Shown piece after piece: positions 33,974 through 43,259 of a DNA stretch of 64,000 bases. The translations under genes and the position numbers were made by a program. Where the stretch lies: contig NZ_CP050700.1 in assembly GCF_010646885.2 (NCBI RefSeq), forward strand, positions 1,762,501 through 1,826,500. The letters are read 5' to 3'. Below the pieces are notes generated by a model. The model saw only the letters and a list, made by a program, of their open reading frames with translations, ran no database searches and was not told the DNA's origin. The stretch is from Desulfopila sp. IMCC35008 (GTDB lineage: Bacteria; Desulfobacterota; Desulfobulbia; Desulfobulbales; Desulfocapsaceae). Positions within the stretch are counted from its first letter, which is position 1; every line of letters starts with the position of its first letter.

Positions 33974-35768
33974 TCAAATGATTGTATATGGTAGAAGCCA
34001 GTTCGTTGCCGATACCTTTCACCGATTGTAACTCTTCCAGGGTTGCAGAACGAATTCTTTTTAGACTACCGAATTCTTTAAGTAACAACTTTTTACGGGA
34101 GTTTCCGACACCTTCGATCTTGTCCAGGTCGGACAGGAAGCTGGTCTTGTTTCGTAATTTTCTGTGAAAGGTAACCCCATACCGGTGAGACTCATCACGG
34201 ATGCGCATCAGGTAAAGGAGTACCGGGTTGTGATGAGGGAGCAGTATAGGATTCTTGCGGAATGGTTTATAGAGTTTCTCCCCTTCTTCATCCCGCTCTT
34301 TTGCTATGCCGATCCAGTCGAGTTGATCAACTATGCCAAGTTCCTCGGCAACACTAAGGGCCATACCGAGTTGCCCCTTGCCGCCGTCCACGACAAACAT
34401 GTCCGGCAGATTGTCCTCCTCAATGCCTCGTGTGAGACGTCGTGTCAACACCTCCCGCATCATCGCATAGTCATCGGGAGTATCGATAGTCCTGATTCGG
34501 TAGTGCCTGAATCTTGACTTGTTAGGTTCCCCTTTTTCAAAACAGACGAGTGAGCCGACTGATAATTTGCCACTGGTGTTAGAAATATCGAGACACTCTA
34601 TCGTCTCTGGTATTCTATTCAGGCGCAACTTCTTTTGCAGTGAGTTGGCCAGGTTTTGCCAGGACTGTTCCTTTTTCTCCCGATCAGCAAAGACCTGATT
34701 TGAATTAGCTGTGGCCATTTCTACCAATTTACGTTTATCCCCCCTCTGCGGAGCGACAAGCGTTACTGCGCCCTGGCGAAGATCAATAAGTCGTTCGGTT
34801 GTCAGGTCATGATCCTCCGGCAGAAAGGGCGTGAGAATTTCTCGTGGGATATACAAATCGTGGTCATAAAACTGATTCAGGACCTGGCTGAGGATGATTT
34901 TGTCTTCACCATATGGATCATCGAGAAAGAAGGACCTGGAACCGCTTATCAGCCCATCACGTATAAAGAGCAGGGAGATGGCCACGGAAGCACCCTGGCG
35001 AGAAAAACCAAAAACATCCTGATCGCCTGAACTGTGTGAGGCAACAATCTGTTTTTCGAGGGTGCGTTCCAGGGCGGAAATCTGGTCACGGAACCGTGCA
35101 GCCTGTTCAAACTCCAATGTTTCTGAGGCTTTTTGCATCTTCTTATTTAATCTTTTAATCAAATCCTTGTTACGTCCCTGGAGAATGAGGAGGACGTTGT
35201 CAACGTGCTGCTTGTAAATTTCAGGATCAGCATTTCCGGTACAGGGGGCAAGACATTTTCCCATCTGGTGGTTCAGGCAGGGCCTCTTCCTCGGCTTGAG
35301 GGTATTGCCTTTACATTTACGAAGTGGGAAGAGATGAGCAATAAGTTTCAGGGATGCCCACATGGCGGATGAAGAAGAGTATGGGCCGAAGTATTTTGCA
35401 CCGTCTTTTTTGCGCCGTCGTGTCATAAAGACTCTTGGCCACTCCTCCTGGACGGTAACCTTGATATGGGGATAATTTTTGTCATCACGAAGGATGATGT
35501 TATACCTGGGTTTGTGTTTCTTGATCAGCGACGCTTCAAGTATAAGCGCCTCTTTTTCGGTATGGGTGATGATTGTATCGACTTTCTGCACATGCGAAAG
35601 CAATATCCTGGTTTTGTTATATTCCGCAGTTTGAGAGCGTGCATATGAGGAAAGTCGTTTAAACAGGTCTTTAGCCTTCCCGACATAAAGAACAGTGGAT
35701 TTGGCGTCGAGCATAAGGTAAACGCCTGGTGAGTGGGGAACGGTAGCTAAATAGTCTTCCGGAAACAT
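33966..35768 (-). CDS. uvrC: Excinuclease ABC subunit C
   Basis: A 600-aa nucleotide-excision-repair nuclease. It has the N-terminal GIY-YIG domain (PGVYLMLDAKSTVLYVGKAK), a Cys-rich region (CKGN ... CLNHQMGKCLAPC), the UVR motif region near residues 205-240, the RNase H-like C-terminal nuclease (ECLDISNTSG, DMFVVDGGKGQL), and terminal helix-hairpin-helix motifs (DLDKIEGVGNSRKKLLLKEF). Length is normal. UvrC makes both incisions around UvrAB-bound lesions. Confidence 0.96.
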   Translation of the reverse strand: MFPEDYLATVPHSPGVYLMLDAKSTVLYVGKAKDLFKRLSSYARSQTAEYNKTRILLSHVQKVDTIITHTEKEALILEASLIKKHKPRYNIILRDDKNYPHIKVTVQEEWPRVFMTRRRKKDGAKYFGPYSSSSAMWASLKLIAHLFPLRKCKGNTLKPRKRPCLNHQMGKCLAPCTGNADPEIYKQHVDNVLLILQGRNKDLIKRLNKKMQKASETLEFEQAARFRDQISALERTLEKQIVASHSSGDQDVFGFSRQGASVAISLLFIRDGLISGSRSFFLDDPYGEDKIILSQVLNQFYDHDLYIPREILTPFLPEDHDLTTERLIDLRQGAVTLVAPQRGDKRKLVEMATANSNQVFADREKKEQSWQNLANSLQKKLRLNRIPETIECLDISNTSGKLSVGSLVCFEKGEPNKSRFRHYRIRTIDTPDDYAMMREVLTRRLTRGIEEDNLPDMFVVDGGKGQLGMALSVAEELGIVDQLDWIGIAKERDEEGEKLYKPFRKNPILLPHHNPVLLYLMRIRDESHRYGVTFHRKLRNKTSFLSDLDKIEGVGNSRKKLLLKEFGSLKRIRSATLEELQSVKGIGNELASTIYNHLKK

Positions 35769-35905
35769 CGGGGCCCTGTTGGTAGAAAAATTATTATCGA
35801 CTGGCTCATTACTATAAGGGGAGGTGAAGGAAAAGACGAGCAGGTAATTGGAGTTAACAGAACTTCTTTACATGTTTACCCCAATTCTGTACATTATTTA
35901 AAAAT
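35769..35905. other. intergenic region between uvrC and the riboswitch
   Basis: Divergent promoter region for uvrC and the riboswitch transcript. No clear -35/-10 pair was identified. Confidence 0.3.
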
Positions 35906-35909
35906 TCAG

Positions 35910-36135
35910 TTTTGAACCTCTACCAGGTGGATGATCATGGTGATTCATGATCGTTTGAAAAGGGAATACGGTGAAAATCCGTAACGTTGGGCCGGCGCTG
36001 TAAGCGGGGACAAAAACTGCAGATGCCACTGTTTCTATCTTTTATGCAATTTTGCATAGAGAGTGGAACGGGAAGGCGCAGTTGGAGAATGATCCGTAAG
36101 TCAGAAGACCTGCCTGGAAGAGATAACGACTTACT
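35910..36135 (+). promoter_or_regulatory. Cobalamin (AdoCbl-type) riboswitch
   Basis: The conserved core is recognisable: GGGAATACGGTGAAAATCCG (35959-35978 region), then GGGCCGGCGCTGTAAGCGGGGAC-like segments, GCCACTG near 36025, and the 3' box AGTCAGAAGACCTGCCTGG near 36099-36117. Order and spacing match cobalamin aptamers. An intrinsic terminator follows at 36142-36185, so cobalamin should cause early termination ahead of the thiC/bzaF-like gene. Outer boundaries are approximate. Confidence 0.88.
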
Positions 36136-36141
36136 CGTCCG

Positions 36142-36185
36142 AAAAAAGTCCGTATCGTGGAAATACCGCGGTACGGACTTTTTTT
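36142..36185 (+). terminator. Riboswitch expression-platform terminator
   Basis: AAAAAAGTCCGTA (36142-36154) pairs with TACGGACTTTTTTT (36172-36185), with additional inner pairs, followed by a T-run. It lies between the cobalamin aptamer and the start codon and fits ligand-induced attenuation. Confidence 0.88.
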
Positions 36186-36227
36186 ATGCCCAAAGGATAG
36201 TTGGCACCCTATTTTTAATCAGGAAGA

Positions 36228-37565
36228 ATGATGAAAACACAAATTGAATTGGCGCGCGAAGGAATTGTAACTCCACAGATGACCAAGATAGCTGTTGACG
36301 AGAATGTTGATGCAGCAACCATTATGCAGGGGGTGGCAAATGGCCATATTGTGATCCCCTGTAATCCCAAGAGAACACAGCAGCATAGTGTCGGTATTGG
36401 CAAGGGACTGCGGACGAAGGTCAACGCTTCCATTGGCACTTCTTCGGATATAAACTCTATCGAAATGGAGATTGCCAAGGCAAAGGCTGCGGAAGAGGAG
36501 GGGGCTGATACCCTGATGGAGCTTTCCACTGGAGGGGATCTCGATCGTATCCGCCGTGCGGTATTGGCAGAATGTAACCTGCCAGTGGGCAATGTTCCTC
36601 TTTACCAGGCGTTTTCCGAGGCGGCACGAAAATATAAAAACCCAAACCTCCTGGAAAGTGAGTTCCTGTTCGACCTTATTGAGAAACAACTTGCCGATGG
36701 CATCTCGTTTATGGCCATTCACTGCGGTATCAATAGATTCTCCATTGAACGGTTGCGCAAACAGGGATTCCGATACGGTGGCCTGGTCTCCAAGGGTGGT
36801 ACCTTTATGGTTTCGTGGATGGAGTACCATAATAAGGAAAACCCGCTCTATGAGCAATTTGACAGGGTGTGCGAGTTGATGAAAAAATATGATTCTGTGC
36901 TCTCGCTTGGTAATGGCATTCGGGCCGGGGCCATCCATGACAGTCATGATCGTGCCCAAATGGCTGAGATGATAATCAATTGTGAACTGGCTGAGTTGGG
37001 CAGAGACATGGGATGCCAGATGATGGTAGAGGGGCCGGGGCATGTGCCACTTGATGAGATTGAGGGTAATATCATGCTTGAAAAGCAGATGAGCGGGGGT
37101 GCGCCCTATTATGTACTTGGACCGTTGCCAGCGGATTCAGGAGCAGGTTACGATCATATAACTGCGGCCATCGGTGCCGCCAATTCAGCACGATACGGTG
37201 CAGACCTGATCTGTTACATTACACCGGCAGAGCATCTTGCCCTGCCGGGTGAAGATGATGTCCGGGAAGGAGTTCGGGCAACACGCCTGGCAGCGAGAAT
37301 TGGAGATATCGCTAAATACCCGGAAAGGCGTGAGCAGGAGAAACAGGTGGCTATGGCACGCAGGGACAGTGCCTGGGAAGAGCATTTCTCCTACCTCATG
37401 TTTCCTGAGCAGGCGAAAGCCATCCGTAAAAGCAGGACCCCGGAAAATGAAAAGACATGTACCATGTGTGGGGATTTTTGTGCTATGGAGCGTGGGTATA
37501 GCCTGTTCAAGGATGATATTAAAGGTGATAAGTGCAGGAAACCGGCTGTGGCTGATAAAAACTGA
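36228..37565 (+). CDS. bzaF: ThiC-family radical SAM enzyme, probably 5-hydroxybenzimidazole synthase BzaF
   Basis: A 445-aa protein of the ThiC family, which rearranges aminoimidazole ribotide using a [4Fe-4S] cluster and SAM. Family motifs include MELSTGGDLDRIRRA, NPLYEQFDRV, MVEGPGHVPLDEIEGN, GPLPADSGAGYDHITAAIGA, and the C-terminal cluster motif CTMCGDFC (CX2CX3C; E. coli ThiC has CX2CX4C). True ThiC makes the thiamine pyrimidine; BzaF makes 5-hydroxybenzimidazole, the lower-ligand precursor of cobamides, in anaerobes. Control by a cobalamin riboswitch rather than a TPP one, and the absence of thiamine genes nearby, point to BzaF. RBS AGGAAG precedes ATG 36228. ThiC itself remains the alternative. 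Confidence 0.75.
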   Translation: MMKTQIELAREGIVTPQMTKIAVDENVDAATIMQGVANGHIVIPCNPKRTQQHSVGIGKGLRTKVNASIGTSSDINSIEMEIAKAKAAEEEGADTLMELSTGGDLDRIRRAVLAECNLPVGNVPLYQAFSEAARKYKNPNLLESEFLFDLIEKQLADGISFMAIHCGINRFSIERLRKQGFRYGGLVSKGGTFMVSWMEYHNKENPLYEQFDRVCELMKKYDSVLSLGNGIRAGAIHDSHDRAQMAEMIINCELAELGRDMGCQMMVEGPGHVPLDEIEGNIMLEKQMSGGAPYYVLGPLPADSGAGYDHITAAIGAANSARYGADLICYITPAEHLALPGEDDVREGVRATRLAARIGDIAKYPERREQEKQVAMARRDSAWEEHFSYLMFPEQAKAIRKSRTPENEKTCTMCGDFCAMERGYSLFKDDIKGDKCRKPAVADKN

Positions 37566-37694
37566 GTAGCTCCTTTTTCAGCCTGTAACTTCTCGTGAAC
37601 AGTGAGTTGATTTGGTTATGTTTCAGAGATTGCATGAATTTCTGGATATTTGTAACTGTCACAAAACATGCACACTGGTTATGAGAAATCCGGG

Positions 37695-39302
37695 TTACGA
37701 GAGGGCGGCGGCAAATAATCGTTTTGTGTATTCCTGCCCGGGGGATTCAAAGATCTCCCGGGCAACTCCCGCCTCAACAATGCGTCCATGCTGCATGACG
37801 CCTATGTAGTCTGCAATAGCACGAACTACACGAAGATCATGAGAGATAAACAGGTAGGTCATGTTATAACGGGCCTGGAGCTGCTGCAGCAGTGAGATGA
37901 TTTGGCCCTGTATGGTTACGTCGAGGGCGGATGTCGGCTCATCGAGAATAAGGAGTTTGGGTTTAAGAACGATGGCCCGCGCTATGGCGATCCTCTGCCG
38001 CTGCCCACCTGAGAACTCATGAGGGAAGCGAGCTGCTGTTTCCGGTTCCAACCCGACATCTTCCAGAGCCTTGAATACCATATCTTCTCTCTGCAAACGC
38101 GAGCACTCTTTTTTGTGAACCAGTAATCCTTCTTCAACAATCCGGAAAACAGTCAAGCGAGGAGAGAGTGATGAGTACGGATCCTGAAAGACCACCTGCA
38201 TCTGATTTCGTAAGGGGCGTACCTGTTTCTCAGATAGCTTCTGCAGATCTGTCTTTTCGAAAATGATGGACCCCTTGCTGCGGACGAGTTTCAGGACGGC
38301 CATGGCCAGGGTGGTTTTACCGGAGCCGGATTCACCAATTATACCGCAGGTTGTGCCACTGTAGAGGTCCAGGTTGACTTCTGATACTGCCGTAAAAGTC
38401 TTCTTCTCTTTTCTAAAGGTGGGCAGCCAGCCACCACCAATGGTGAAACTGCAATTCAGGTTCTTTGTTTGCAACAGTATCTGAGTATCCTCTTTAGGAG
38501 GAGGTGAGCCACTTGGTACGGCATCCAGCAGGTGCTGGGTGTATAATTCCTGTGGCGAGCTAAAGATACGTTCTGAGGGCCCCGATTCCACCACTCGTCC
38601 ATCCTTCATGATAAAGATGGTATCAGCGACCTTTTTGACGACTGTCAGGTCATGGGTAATAAGCAGGACTGCCATATCAAGCTCATGCTGTAGGTCAGCG
38701 ATTAACCCAAGTATCTGTGATTGAACAGTTACATCAAGGGCCGTAGTCGGTTCGTCGGCGATAAGGAGTCGGGGATTACAGGCGAGCGCCATGGCGATCA
38801 TGACCCGCTGCCGCTGCCCTCCGGAAAGCTGGTGGGGGTAGGCTTTGATTCGCTCTTCCGGATTATCAATGTGTGTTTTCCCAAGTAACCGTATCGCCTC
38901 TTGTTCCGCTTCGTGGCGATCCATCGATCTATGGACCATAAGGGGCTCAACGAGTTGGTTACCGACACTATAGACCGGGTTGAGTGAGGTCATCGGTTCC
39001 TGGAAAATCATGGATATCCTGTTGCCACGAATTTTCCTGATTGCTGGGAGAGTAAGCGTAAGGAGTTCCTGATCTTCAAAACGGATGGAACCATCCATTT
39101 TGAGCGTGCTGTTTTCTTCCAGCAGTCGAAGTATAGAGAGTGCGGTAACTGATTTGCCAGAACCGGATTCGCCTACAATGGCCGTGGTTTTTCCTGCTTC
39201 TGCTGAAAGTGAGATATTGTGGAGGATCTGTTTAAAGGTAAAGGTATCCGAAGTGGAGTCGTCTCCAAACCAGAGATTGAGATCAGAAATAGTTAATAGC
39301 AT
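37695..39302 (-). CDS. ABC transporter, duplicated ATPase subunit (oligopeptide/nickel type)
   Basis: A 535-aa protein with two complete ABC domains: Walker A GESGSGKS and GESGSGKT, signature LSGGQRQR and FSGGQRQR, Walker B LLIADEP and LLILDEP. This is the fused DppD-DppF (YejF/GsiA) arrangement that powers peptide or related uptake across the inner membrane. Each domain has the C-terminal extension of peptide importers ([17 protein letters not shown]). No permease or binding-protein gene is adjacent, so it is either an orphan or its partners lie elsewhere. Confidence 0.92.
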   Translation of the reverse strand: MLLTISDLNLWFGDDSTSDTFTFKQILHNISLSAEAGKTTAIVGESGSGKSVTALSILRLLEENSTLKMDGSIRFEDQELLTLTLPAIRKIRGNRISMIFQEPMTSLNPVYSVGNQLVEPLMVHRSMDRHEAEQEAIRLLGKTHIDNPEERIKAYPHQLSGGQRQRVMIAMALACNPRLLIADEPTTALDVTVQSQILGLIADLQHELDMAVLLITHDLTVVKKVADTIFIMKDGRVVESGPSERIFSSPQELYTQHLLDAVPSGSPPPKEDTQILLQTKNLNCSFTIGGGWLPTFRKEKKTFTAVSEVNLDLYSGTTCGIIGESGSGKTTLAMAVLKLVRSKGSIIFEKTDLQKLSEKQVRPLRNQMQVVFQDPYSSLSPRLTVFRIVEEGLLVHKKECSRLQREDMVFKALEDVGLEPETAARFPHEFSGGQRQRIAIARAIVLKPKLLILDEPTSALDVTIQGQIISLLQQLQARYNMTYLFISHDLRVVRAIADYIGVMQHGRIVEAGVAREIFESPGQEYTKRLFAAALS

Positions 39303-39424
39303 GAAGAAAGCGGGTTAAGCCAAGTGTCCACAACCTGTGCCATGGTGTTGGTTGCGAGTTCTCAAATCACTTGACCTTCAGTTAATTTTTTTTGTTGAAA
39401 ACATTGGCTGGACAGCACAAATCA

Positions 39425-39697
39425 TTAATATCGTATTTCGAAGTTGCTTAACTTCTCGATAGGCAGAACTTCGTCAACTCTGACTTCAGTTACCCTGGAA
39501 AGGGGGGAACCGATATGAAACCACTCTATCATCCTATTGACATCACTTTTTCGTCCTTTGATCATGGCTTCTACCGAACCGTTCGGCAGATTTTTTACCC
39601 AACCTGACACACCAAGGTGTTGGGCCTGGCGACAGGCATAATCGCGAAAGAACACTCCCTGCACTTTTCCTGAGACAATAATGTGAACTGTTTTCAT
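39425..39697 (-). CDS. acyP: Acylphosphatase
   Basis: A 90-aa enzyme that hydrolyses acyl phosphates. The start at 39697 (MKTVHIIVSGKVQGVFFRDY) has AGGAG 7 nt before it and is better than the ATG at 39712. Conserved elements are GKVQGVFFRDYA (phosphate loop with Arg), GWVKNLPNGSVEA (catalytic Asn) and the C-terminal FEIRY. Length is normal. Confidence 0.94.
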   Translation of the reverse strand: MKTVHIIVSGKVQGVFFRDYACRQAQHLGVSGWVKNLPNGSVEAMIKGRKSDVNRMIEWFHIGSPLSRVTEVRVDEVLPIEKLSNFEIRY

Positions 39698-39830
39698 ATC
39701 CTGCTCCTGCATGAAGCCGGTAAAACAAAGATGAGTTGATTCTTACTGATATTGTAGCATGTTAATAGAGGAAATACATCAGGAAAGGCAGAATGTACGA
39801 TTTTGCGGATAGGTAAGAAAAACAAATACG

Positions 39831-40994
39831 TTACCCTTCAACCATAAGGTTTCCTTTGAGAAAACTTGAAATCTCGTTGTTTGCCTGTTTGGCCATTTCC
39901 TTAAATGAGATACGCATACCGATATCATAGGTTCTGGTATCGATTTGTTCGACCCGAACCACCCGGCCGAGAAGGAGGATGGGGGTGCTGCCGTGTACTG
40001 GTACGTTGAGTTTAAGCATCGTTCCAACCGGAATATGACTGCCACACTGAAACATTATTCCACCCATACCGATATCCTTGCTAATGCCCGGATAGACATG
40101 ATTGTTCCTGAAACCTAGCTCCTTCGCCAAAATGGGCTGGCACAGCTTCATCCGGAGATAACGTCGATTCTCCTTCCTGAACTGCATTATGTTGTTTTTA
40201 CCGGCTCCCTTCGCAAGATAGAGTGCGCTGTCCGCCATCACCAGCAGGTCTTCAGGGTCGGTGGAGTGTTGTGGGAAAGAAGCCAGGCCACCACTTATCG
40301 TCAGGTGAAAATCTTTACCCTGATAGGTAAACGGTGTTTGCTCGATTTCGAACCGTAGCCTTTCGGCAAGTATGTACGCATTGTCAGATTCTGTATGGGG
40401 CATCAGCAGGACGAATTCCTCCCCACCAAAACGAGCACTGATATCACTGTTCCGTTTAGCCTGATTAATTATTGTTGCTACCGAGCGCAAGGCCTGGTCA
40501 CCAGCGATATGGCCGTGGTTATCGTTGATATCCTTAAAGTCGTCTATATCGAGAAAGAGAATGGACAAGTTGCTGTTGTATCGTTTGGCAAACGATGTCT
40601 GCTGCCGGTATGTCTCGTCGAAATAGGTTCTGTTGTAGAGTCCGGTCAGGTAGTCACGGGTGGTGCCCTGGATAGCCCTCTCCAGAGTTTGGGACTCTAT
40701 GAGTTGGTGCTGAAATGAAGTCTGGTCGGAACAATCGAGGTAATCGCTGATTGCTGTTATAAGGCTGACGTTCCTGTCGAGTTTACGAATGAGTTCTTCC
40801 CGGTGTTCCAGAACCCGGTCCCACCTGTTAACAGCATCCCCGACAGCAAGATCCATGGATGTAAGGGTGTTGAAAATTATTGGACAGACATGATCTCCAT
40901 GTTCTTTTATTAGATCGTTTAAGCGCGCAATGAACGTCTCGTCATCTGTAAGGCTGGATCTGTAATGCTGTATTCGTGCGCGGATTGATTCCAT
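39831..40994 (-). CDS. Diguanylate cyclase with C-terminal PilZ domain
   Basis: A 387-aa protein. The N-terminal 120 residues are helical (sensor of unknown type). The GGDEF domain follows (DYLTGLYNRTYFDE, DIDDFKDINDNHGH, RFGGEEF about residue 190), with an intact GGEEF active site, so it should make c-di-GMP. From about residue 275 a PilZ domain follows (RRYLRMKLCQPI, DIGMGGIMFQ), which binds c-di-GMP. Synthesis and sensing in one chain suggest product feedback. No membrane segments, so cytoplasmic. Its targets could be the type IV pili (pilT) or surface polymers. Confidence 0.93.
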   Translation of the reverse strand: MESIRARIQHYRSSLTDDETFIARLNDLIKEHGDHVCPIIFNTLTSMDLAVGDAVNRWDRVLEHREELIRKLDRNVSLITAISDYLDCSDQTSFQHQLIESQTLERAIQGTTRDYLTGLYNRTYFDETYRQQTSFAKRYNSNLSILFLDIDDFKDINDNHGHIAGDQALRSVATIINQAKRNSDISARFGGEEFVLLMPHTESDNAYILAERLRFEIEQTPFTYQGKDFHLTISGGLASFPQHSTDPEDLLVMADSALYLAKGAGKNNIMQFRKENRRYLRMKLCQPILAKELGFRNNHVYPGISKDIGMGGIMFQCGSHIPVGTMLKLNVPVHGSTPILLLGRVVRVEQIDTRTYDIGMRISFKEMAKQANNEISSFLKGNLMVEG

Positions 40995-41163
40995 AAAACA
41001 ATAACTCCAACAAAGATAAGGTGGATACTTGTTGAGAGATTCATCTAACAGTTATGTGGTGTTTTTGCAACTAAATTATTGCGCAACCTCAATGAGATAA
41101 CTGGGAATTATTCCTTGTCTTCTTGAAAAATCGTTAAATCATTATGGAATACCAATAAAATAG

Positions 41164-41207
41164 AAAAGCCGCTTTATCGAATAAGAAAATCCGATCAAGC
41201 GGCTTTG
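41164..41207. terminator. Bidirectional-type terminator after the AOR operon
   Basis: A hairpin AAAAGCCGCTTTATCG / CGATCAAGCGGCTTT with one mismatch, located 27 bp beyond the MoaD-like stop on the minus strand, with T-rich continuation on that strand. Confidence 0.85.
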
Positions 41208-41233
41208 AATTGACAACCGGTACGCGGAAATAA

Positions 41234-41458
41234 TCAGCCGCCACCAATCACGGGGAAGATGGCTAGAATATCACCTTCACTGAGCTCTGTATCAGCAAAA
41301 CAGTGCCGTGAGTTAAGCATGAGGACACCTGTCTCTTCCCTGTCGATACCAAGGCTGTCGATAACATCGCCAACCTTGGTATTGTCCGGGAGTTCACGCT
41401 CTTCCACTGCGAAGCGGTTGTCCCGGAAATATGCAAAAAGTTTAACAGTTACAATCAT
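41234..41458 (-). CDS. MoaD/ThiS-type sulfur carrier protein
   Basis: A 74-aa ubiquitin-like protein (MIVTVKLFAYFRDNRFAVEE) ending in GDILAIFPVIGGG, with the C-terminal Gly-Gly(-Gly) needed for thiocarboxylation. Its start overlaps the AOR stop (TAATG). MoaD-like proteins supply sulfur for pterin dithiolene formation; a copy dedicated to a tungsten enzyme operon is known in anaerobes. An extra C-terminal Gly follows the GG pair. Confidence 0.88.
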   Translation of the reverse strand: MIVTVKLFAYFRDNRFAVEERELPDNTKVGDVIDSLGIDREETGVLMLNSRHCFADTELSEGDILAIFPVIGGG

Positions 41459-43185
41459 TAGAAATCCCAGTAGGTGTCAATTTCCTCGCCGGTAAAGTCA
41501 AAGACTACATTATGCGGTGGAACTGCTTCTGTATAGAAAAATTCAGGCAACCTGTCATCGAGATTAGTGAAACCAGCTTTGAGGTTGAACTCATGCTCTG
41601 TCTTCAGGATGTGTTTACCCAGGTTCGTTACGTCATCTGCGGTCAGTGCTATTCCAAATCGGGCATTCAGCATATCGATGACCGCCGGTAGACACTCTTC
41701 GTTATCGAGTGCAGCAAAGGCAATAAACAGGCACATGCCGGTAGAGTCGATTGCAGCTGTGGCTATCTGCAGGTTTCTGGAAAGCTCGACCTGACCTTCC
41801 TTGCTGAGCGGATCAACGGAGCCGCCGACACCGAGGATGTTGGTGGCAATGGTATAGCCCATGGTATGGTCAGCACCCTGGGTGGAGGTGGCATAGGTGA
41901 TGCCGATTCCCTTAATAGCACGAGGGTCATAAGCTGGAATGGCCTGGTTTTTAACGACTGGTACGCGGGTGACACCGTATGCCTTACCGACAGATCCGGC
42001 ACCGTTGCCTATGATGCGGCCGAGCCCTGTACCTTTGCCGATTTCATCACGCAGGATACGGCAGACACCCTCACCGTCGCCAAATGGCAGTACGCCTGCT
42101 TCCATGGCGACACCCATGGCAACAGAAGTCTCAATGGTATCGATGCCGATGTCATCCATGATCTGATCAGCTTCAGCGATATGATCAAGGTTTTCGACAC
42201 AGCAGTCTGCACCCATGGCCCAGATGGACTCATACTCGAAACCGGCAGTAACTTTTTCGCCCTTCAGGTTGTTGTAAATCTGGGAGCATTGGATGACACA
42301 ACCAGCATGGCAGTTGTGTTTCGGCTTACCGCCACGCTCTTCGATAAGGTCGAACATTGTTTCGCCGGAAATCTTGTCATGGCCTTCGAACTGCCCCAGG
42401 GTGAAGTTTCTTGTGGGCAGCCCGCCTGATTCGTTAATTACATTTACCAGAACATTGGTTCCGTACTGGGCTAGACTCTGGGTTACAGGGTGGTCGACGA
42501 GAGACTTGGCAAAGGTCCTGTTAGCTTCCTTGAATTTATCGGGGTCGGCGATTTCAACCTTACCGTCACCCGGATCAACAGTGATGAACTTGACTTTCTT
42601 GGAGCCCATAACCGCACCAAGGCCACCGCGGCCGCCTGAACGGATGTTGCTGTCCGGATCCTTGACGGAGATATTGGCAGCAGACAATTTCATCTCACCT
42701 GCCTGGCCAATGGTGATAAGGCCGAGTTTGGAGTCAACCCTGCCAGCCAGGGTTTCAATAACAGTGAAGTTCCCTTTGCCGATAAGTTCAGTCTCTTCGC
42801 TTATAGTGACACCATCTTTATCTACAGCAAGGCTGTACCACTTGTCTTCTTTGGGCTGGCCTTCAATGATGAGGGCCTTGCAGCCTAGTCGGGCAAAAAA
42901 CTGGGCACTGGTGCCGCCTGCATTGGCTTCCTTTATGGTGCCGGTCAGCGGGCTCTTACTACCCATTGATAAACGACCGGAGTTCGCGGCAACTGTTCCG
43001 CTTAAGAGTCCGGGGGCGAAAACGAGTTTATTGTTTGGTCCAAGTGGATGACAGGTTGGTTCAACTTCAGCCGCGACAATTGTTGAGGTGAGTCCTCGTC
43101 CGCCATGTCCTGCCCATGCTTCGGGAACGTCCTCGACACTCGTGGTGAGATCCGTCATGTTGACACGAAAAATTTTATCAGCCAT
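41458..43185 (-). CDS. aor: Aldehyde:ferredoxin oxidoreductase family, tungsten-pterin enzyme
   Basis: A 575-aa AOR-family protein that binds a bis-pterin tungsten (or molybdenum) centre and one [4Fe-4S] cluster. Seen: N-terminal beta domain with GRGLTSTIVAAEVEP, FARLGCKALIIEG, RSGGRGGLGAVMGSKK, and Cys ligands in HNCHAGCVIQCS (CX3CX3C spacing) plus a later Cys in DSTGMCLF. The cluster spacing differs from CX2CX3C of classic AOR and suggests a distinct subfamily (YdhV-like is one possibility), so the substrate may not be a simple aldehyde. It is followed by a MoaD-like gene and preceded by two MoeA-type genes, a dedicated cofactor set. Confidence 0.92.
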   Translation of the reverse strand: MADKIFRVNMTDLTTSVEDVPEAWAGHGGRGLTSTIVAAEVEPTCHPLGPNNKLVFAPGLLSGTVAANSGRLSMGSKSPLTGTIKEANAGGTSAQFFARLGCKALIIEGQPKEDKWYSLAVDKDGVTISEETELIGKGNFTVIETLAGRVDSKLGLITIGQAGEMKLSAANISVKDPDSNIRSGGRGGLGAVMGSKKVKFITVDPGDGKVEIADPDKFKEANRTFAKSLVDHPVTQSLAQYGTNVLVNVINESGGLPTRNFTLGQFEGHDKISGETMFDLIEERGGKPKHNCHAGCVIQCSQIYNNLKGEKVTAGFEYESIWAMGADCCVENLDHIAEADQIMDDIGIDTIETSVAMGVAMEAGVLPFGDGEGVCRILRDEIGKGTGLGRIIGNGAGSVGKAYGVTRVPVVKNQAIPAYDPRAIKGIGITYATSTQGADHTMGYTIATNILGVGGSVDPLSKEGQVELSRNLQIATAAIDSTGMCLFIAFAALDNEECLPAVIDMLNARFGIALTADDVTNLGKHILKTEHEFNLKAGFTNLDDRLPEFFYTEAVPPHNVVFDFTGEEIDTYWDF

Positions 43186-43259
43186 AGATACTTCCTCCTT
43201 TGTGGGTTAATTCAATAAATGTGAAAAAGACATGCGCAGGTTCTTTGCATTATTTATGT

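Noticed and set aside
36228-37565. Simple annotation as thiamine ThiC
   Set aside because: The upstream aptamer is of cobalamin type, not TPP, so BzaF is the better call; ThiC is kept only as the alternative.
37612-37809. 65-codon plus-strand frame downstream of the ThiC-like gene
   Set aside because: It overlaps the 3' end of the ABC ATPase gene on the other strand and has no family features.
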